NCBI GenBank assembly: GCA_020849655.1
Contig: JADLFU010000012.1
Coordinates: 24,075-88,074, forward strand
Source: Polyangiaceae bacterium
GTDB taxonomy: Bacteria > Myxococcota_A > Polyangia > Polyangiales > Polyangiaceae
DNA: 64,000 nt
Direction of reading: 5' to 3'
Shown: positions 62,315-64,000 of the stretch, piece after piece
Position numbering within the stretch: the stretch's first letter is position 1
How the letters are laid out: each line of letters starts with the position of its first letter
Program-made: the position numbers and the translations under genes
The notes under the pieces: model-generated
What the model saw: only the letters and a program-made list of their open reading frames with translations
The model's database searches: none
Told to the model about the DNA's origin: nothing

Positions 62315-64000
62315 TTGTTCCCCATCGAGCGGATCCGCAACTTCTCCATCATCGCGCACATCGATCACGGGAAATCGACGCTCGCCGACCGCGTGCTCGA
62401 GGTGACGGGCGCGCTCGCCGATCGCGAGATGCAGGCGCAGTTCCTCGACAAGCTGGACATCGAGCGCGAGCGCGGGATCACCATCAAGGCGCAGAACGTC
62501 CGGCTCTCCTACAAGGCGAAGGACGGCCTCGAGTACCGCCTCCACCTCATCGACACGCCCGGACACGTCGACTTCAACTACGAGGTGTCCCGCTCGCTGT
62601 CGGCGTGCGAGGGCGCCATCCTCGTCGTCGACTCGACGCAGGGGGTCGAGGCGCAGACGCTGGCCAACGTGTACCTCGCGCTCGACCAGAACCTCGAGAT
62701 CCTGCCCGTGCTGAACAAGGTCGATCTGCCGTCGTCGGACGTCGACCGCACGAAGGAGGAGATCGAGCAGGTCATCGGGCTCGACACGGCGCACGCGGTG
62801 CCGTGCTCGGGCAAGACGGGCGTCGGCGTGCCCGACATCCTCGAGAAGATCGTCGCGCTGGTGCCGGCGCCGAAGGAGCGGGCGCCCGGCGGGCCGCTGC
62901 GCGCGCTGATCTTCGACAGCTGGTACGACAGCTACCGCGGCGCGATGGTGATGGTGCGCGTGGTCGACGGCGTGCTGAAGAAGGGCGACAAGGTGCGGTT
63001 CCTCGCGACGAAGCGCGACTACGAGGTCACCGAGATGGGCGTGTTCACGCCGCACGCGCTCGCCGTCGACGAGCTCGGGCCCGGCGAGGTCGGGTTCTTC
63101 TCCGCGAACATCAAGAGCGTCCACGACACCAAGATCGGCGACACCGTCACGACCGCGAAGCACGCGGCGACCGAGGCGCTCCCCGGCTTCAAGGACGTCA
63201 AGCCGATGGTGTTCGCGGGGATGTACCCGACCGAGAGCGAGGCCTACCCCGATCTGCGCGACGCGCTCGAGAAGCTGCACATGAACGACAGCGCGTTCTC
63301 GTTCGAGCCCGACACGTCGGAGGCGCTCGGGTTCGGGTTCCGCTGCGGGTTCCTCGGCCTGTTGCACATGGAGATCATCCAGGAGCTGCTGGAGCGCGAG
63401 TTCAACCTCGAGCTCATCACGACGGCGCCGAGCGTCGTCTACAACGTCACGAAGACGACGGGCGAGACGCTGCGGGTCGAGAACCCCGCGATGCTCCCGG
63501 ATCCGCAGGTCATCGAGCGCATCGAGGAGCCGATCTCGAAGGTCACCCTCCACGTGCCGGCGGAGTTCGTCGGCGCCGTCATCGCGCTCTGCCAGGAGAA
63601 GCGCGGCGTGCAGCTGTCGATGACGTACGCGTCGAAGGATCGCGTGATCATCGCGTACGAGCTTCCCTTCAGCGAGGTCGTGTTCGACTTCCACGACAAG
63701 CTGAAGACGTGCTCGCGCGGCTACGCGTCGATGGACTACGAGCTCACCGGGTTCCGCGCGGACAAGCTCGTGAAGGTCGACATCCTCGTGAACGGCGAGC
63801 CGCTCGACGCGCTCGCGCTCATCGTCCACAAGGACCGCGCGTACCACCGCGGACGCGCGCTCACCGAGAAGCTGAAGGAGTTCGTGCCGCAGCAGCAGTT
63901 CGAGGTCGCGATCCAGGCCGCCATCGGCGGCAAGATCATCGCGCGCGAGACGGTGCGGGCGCTGCGCAAGGACGTGACGGCGAAGTGCTACGGCGGCGAC
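62315..64000 (+). CDS. lepA: Elongation factor 4 (LepA), 3'-truncated by the window edge
   Basis: The first 562 residues of LepA, a ribosome-bound GTPase that back-translocates tRNAs. G1 AHIDHGKST (residues 14-22), G2 RGITIK, G3 DTPGH and G4 NKVD are present. The LepA-specific C-terminal region includes the [11 protein letters not shown] segment and ends in VTAKCYGGD, where the window stops; about 40 residues are missing. The best start is TTG 62315 ([21 protein letters not shown] fits LepA); there is no ATG or GTG in the same frame just upstream. It follows the ribbon-helix-helix gene. Confidence 0.96.
   Translation, partial: MFPIERIRNFSIIAHIDHGKSTLADRVLEVTGALADREMQAQFLDKLDIERERGITIKAQNVRLSYKAKDGLEYRLHLIDTPGHVDFNYEVSRSLSACEGAILVVDSTQGVEAQTLANVYLALDQNLEILPVLNKVDLPSSDVDRTKEEIEQVIGLDTAHAVPCSGKTGVGVPDILEKIVALVPAPKERAPGGPLRALIFDSWYDSYRGAMVMVRVVDGVLKKGDKVRFLATKRDYEVTEMGVFTPHALAVDELGPGEVGFFSANIKSVHDTKIGDTVTTAKHAATEALPGFKDVKPMVFAGMYPTESEAYPDLRDALEKLHMNDSAFSFEPDTSEALGFGFRCGFLGLLHMEIIQELLEREFNLELITTAPSVVYNVTKTTGETLRVENPAMLPDPQVIERIEEPISKVTLHVPAEFVGAVIALCQEKRGVQLSMTYASKDRVIIAYELPFSEVVFDFHDKLKTCSRGYASMDYELTGFRADKLVKVDILVNGEPLDALALIVHKDRAYHRGRALTEKLKEFVPQQQFEVAIQAAIGGKIIARETVRALRKDVTAKCYGGD

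Overview
The window is about 70% GC, with strong G/C preference at third codon positions. Several traits point to a myxobacterium (Myxococcota, probably the Polyangiales/Sorangiineae side). There are many lipoproteins with Gly/Ala/Ser low-complexity linkers, Kelch and Cys-rich surface proteins with MYXO-CTERM-like tails, multiple Hanks-type kinases, a DUF2378-like protein and EF-hand-like lipoproteins. No phage, insertion sequence, integrase or CRISPR array is visible. The lineage assignment is inference from gene style only.

Layout. 1-8229: a truncated M2 (ACE-like) peptidase, then on the minus strand an HrpA helicase, a CBS protein, a DUF2071 protein and an XRE/ScfR-type regulator. 8305-11269: the glyoxylate shunt (malate synthase, isocitrate lyase), divergent from that regulator; the malate synthase frame has lost its stop and runs into aceA. 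11343-13953: a small lipoprotein and a Kelch protein with a 27-bp tandem array. 14026-20413: a four-gene, largely translationally coupled membrane operon (membrane methyltransferase-like, UbiA prenyltransferase, polytopic membrane protein, geranylgeranyl-reductase-like flavoprotein) that looks like a prenyl-lipid pathway. 20418-28132: DUF2378-like, lipoprotein, phosphoesterase, DUF1415, Bfd ferredoxin behind an AT-rich promoter, S9 peptidase, and a membrane spermidine-synthase-like protein split in two genes.

28141-33439 is the most unusual region. It is a RiPP-type cluster on the minus strand: secreted protein, 51-aa precursor-like peptide, radical SAM/SPASM protein, HPr-kinase-like protein, lasso-type B2 protease and, beyond an intruding opposite-strand lipoprotein gene, a PqqD-like protein. 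It has lasso-peptide leader-handling parts but no lasso cyclase, and the presumed core has no Asp/Glu for a lasso ring.

33683-43454: a lipoprotein, an MBL sulfatase-like enzyme, a KAS III, an operon of plant-type phytochelatin synthase, MsrB and a 34-aa basic protein, then a kinase coupled to a PEGA protein, and a Kelch/Cys-rich surface protein. 43451-52698: a large alpha-2-macroglobulin, a PHP-domain surface protein, a tail-anchored protein and a class II glutamine amidotransferase. 52823-52896: tRNA-Asp. 53179-64000: outer-membrane protein, O-methyltransferase, peroxiredoxin, kinase, trpG-trpD, pseudouridine synthase, cupin, two paralogous EF-hand-like lipoproteins, a ribbon-helix-helix protein and a 3'-truncated lepA.

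Many adjacent genes overlap as ATGA or GTGA, so translational coupling is a general habit here. That makes the missing stop at aceB-aceA stand out.
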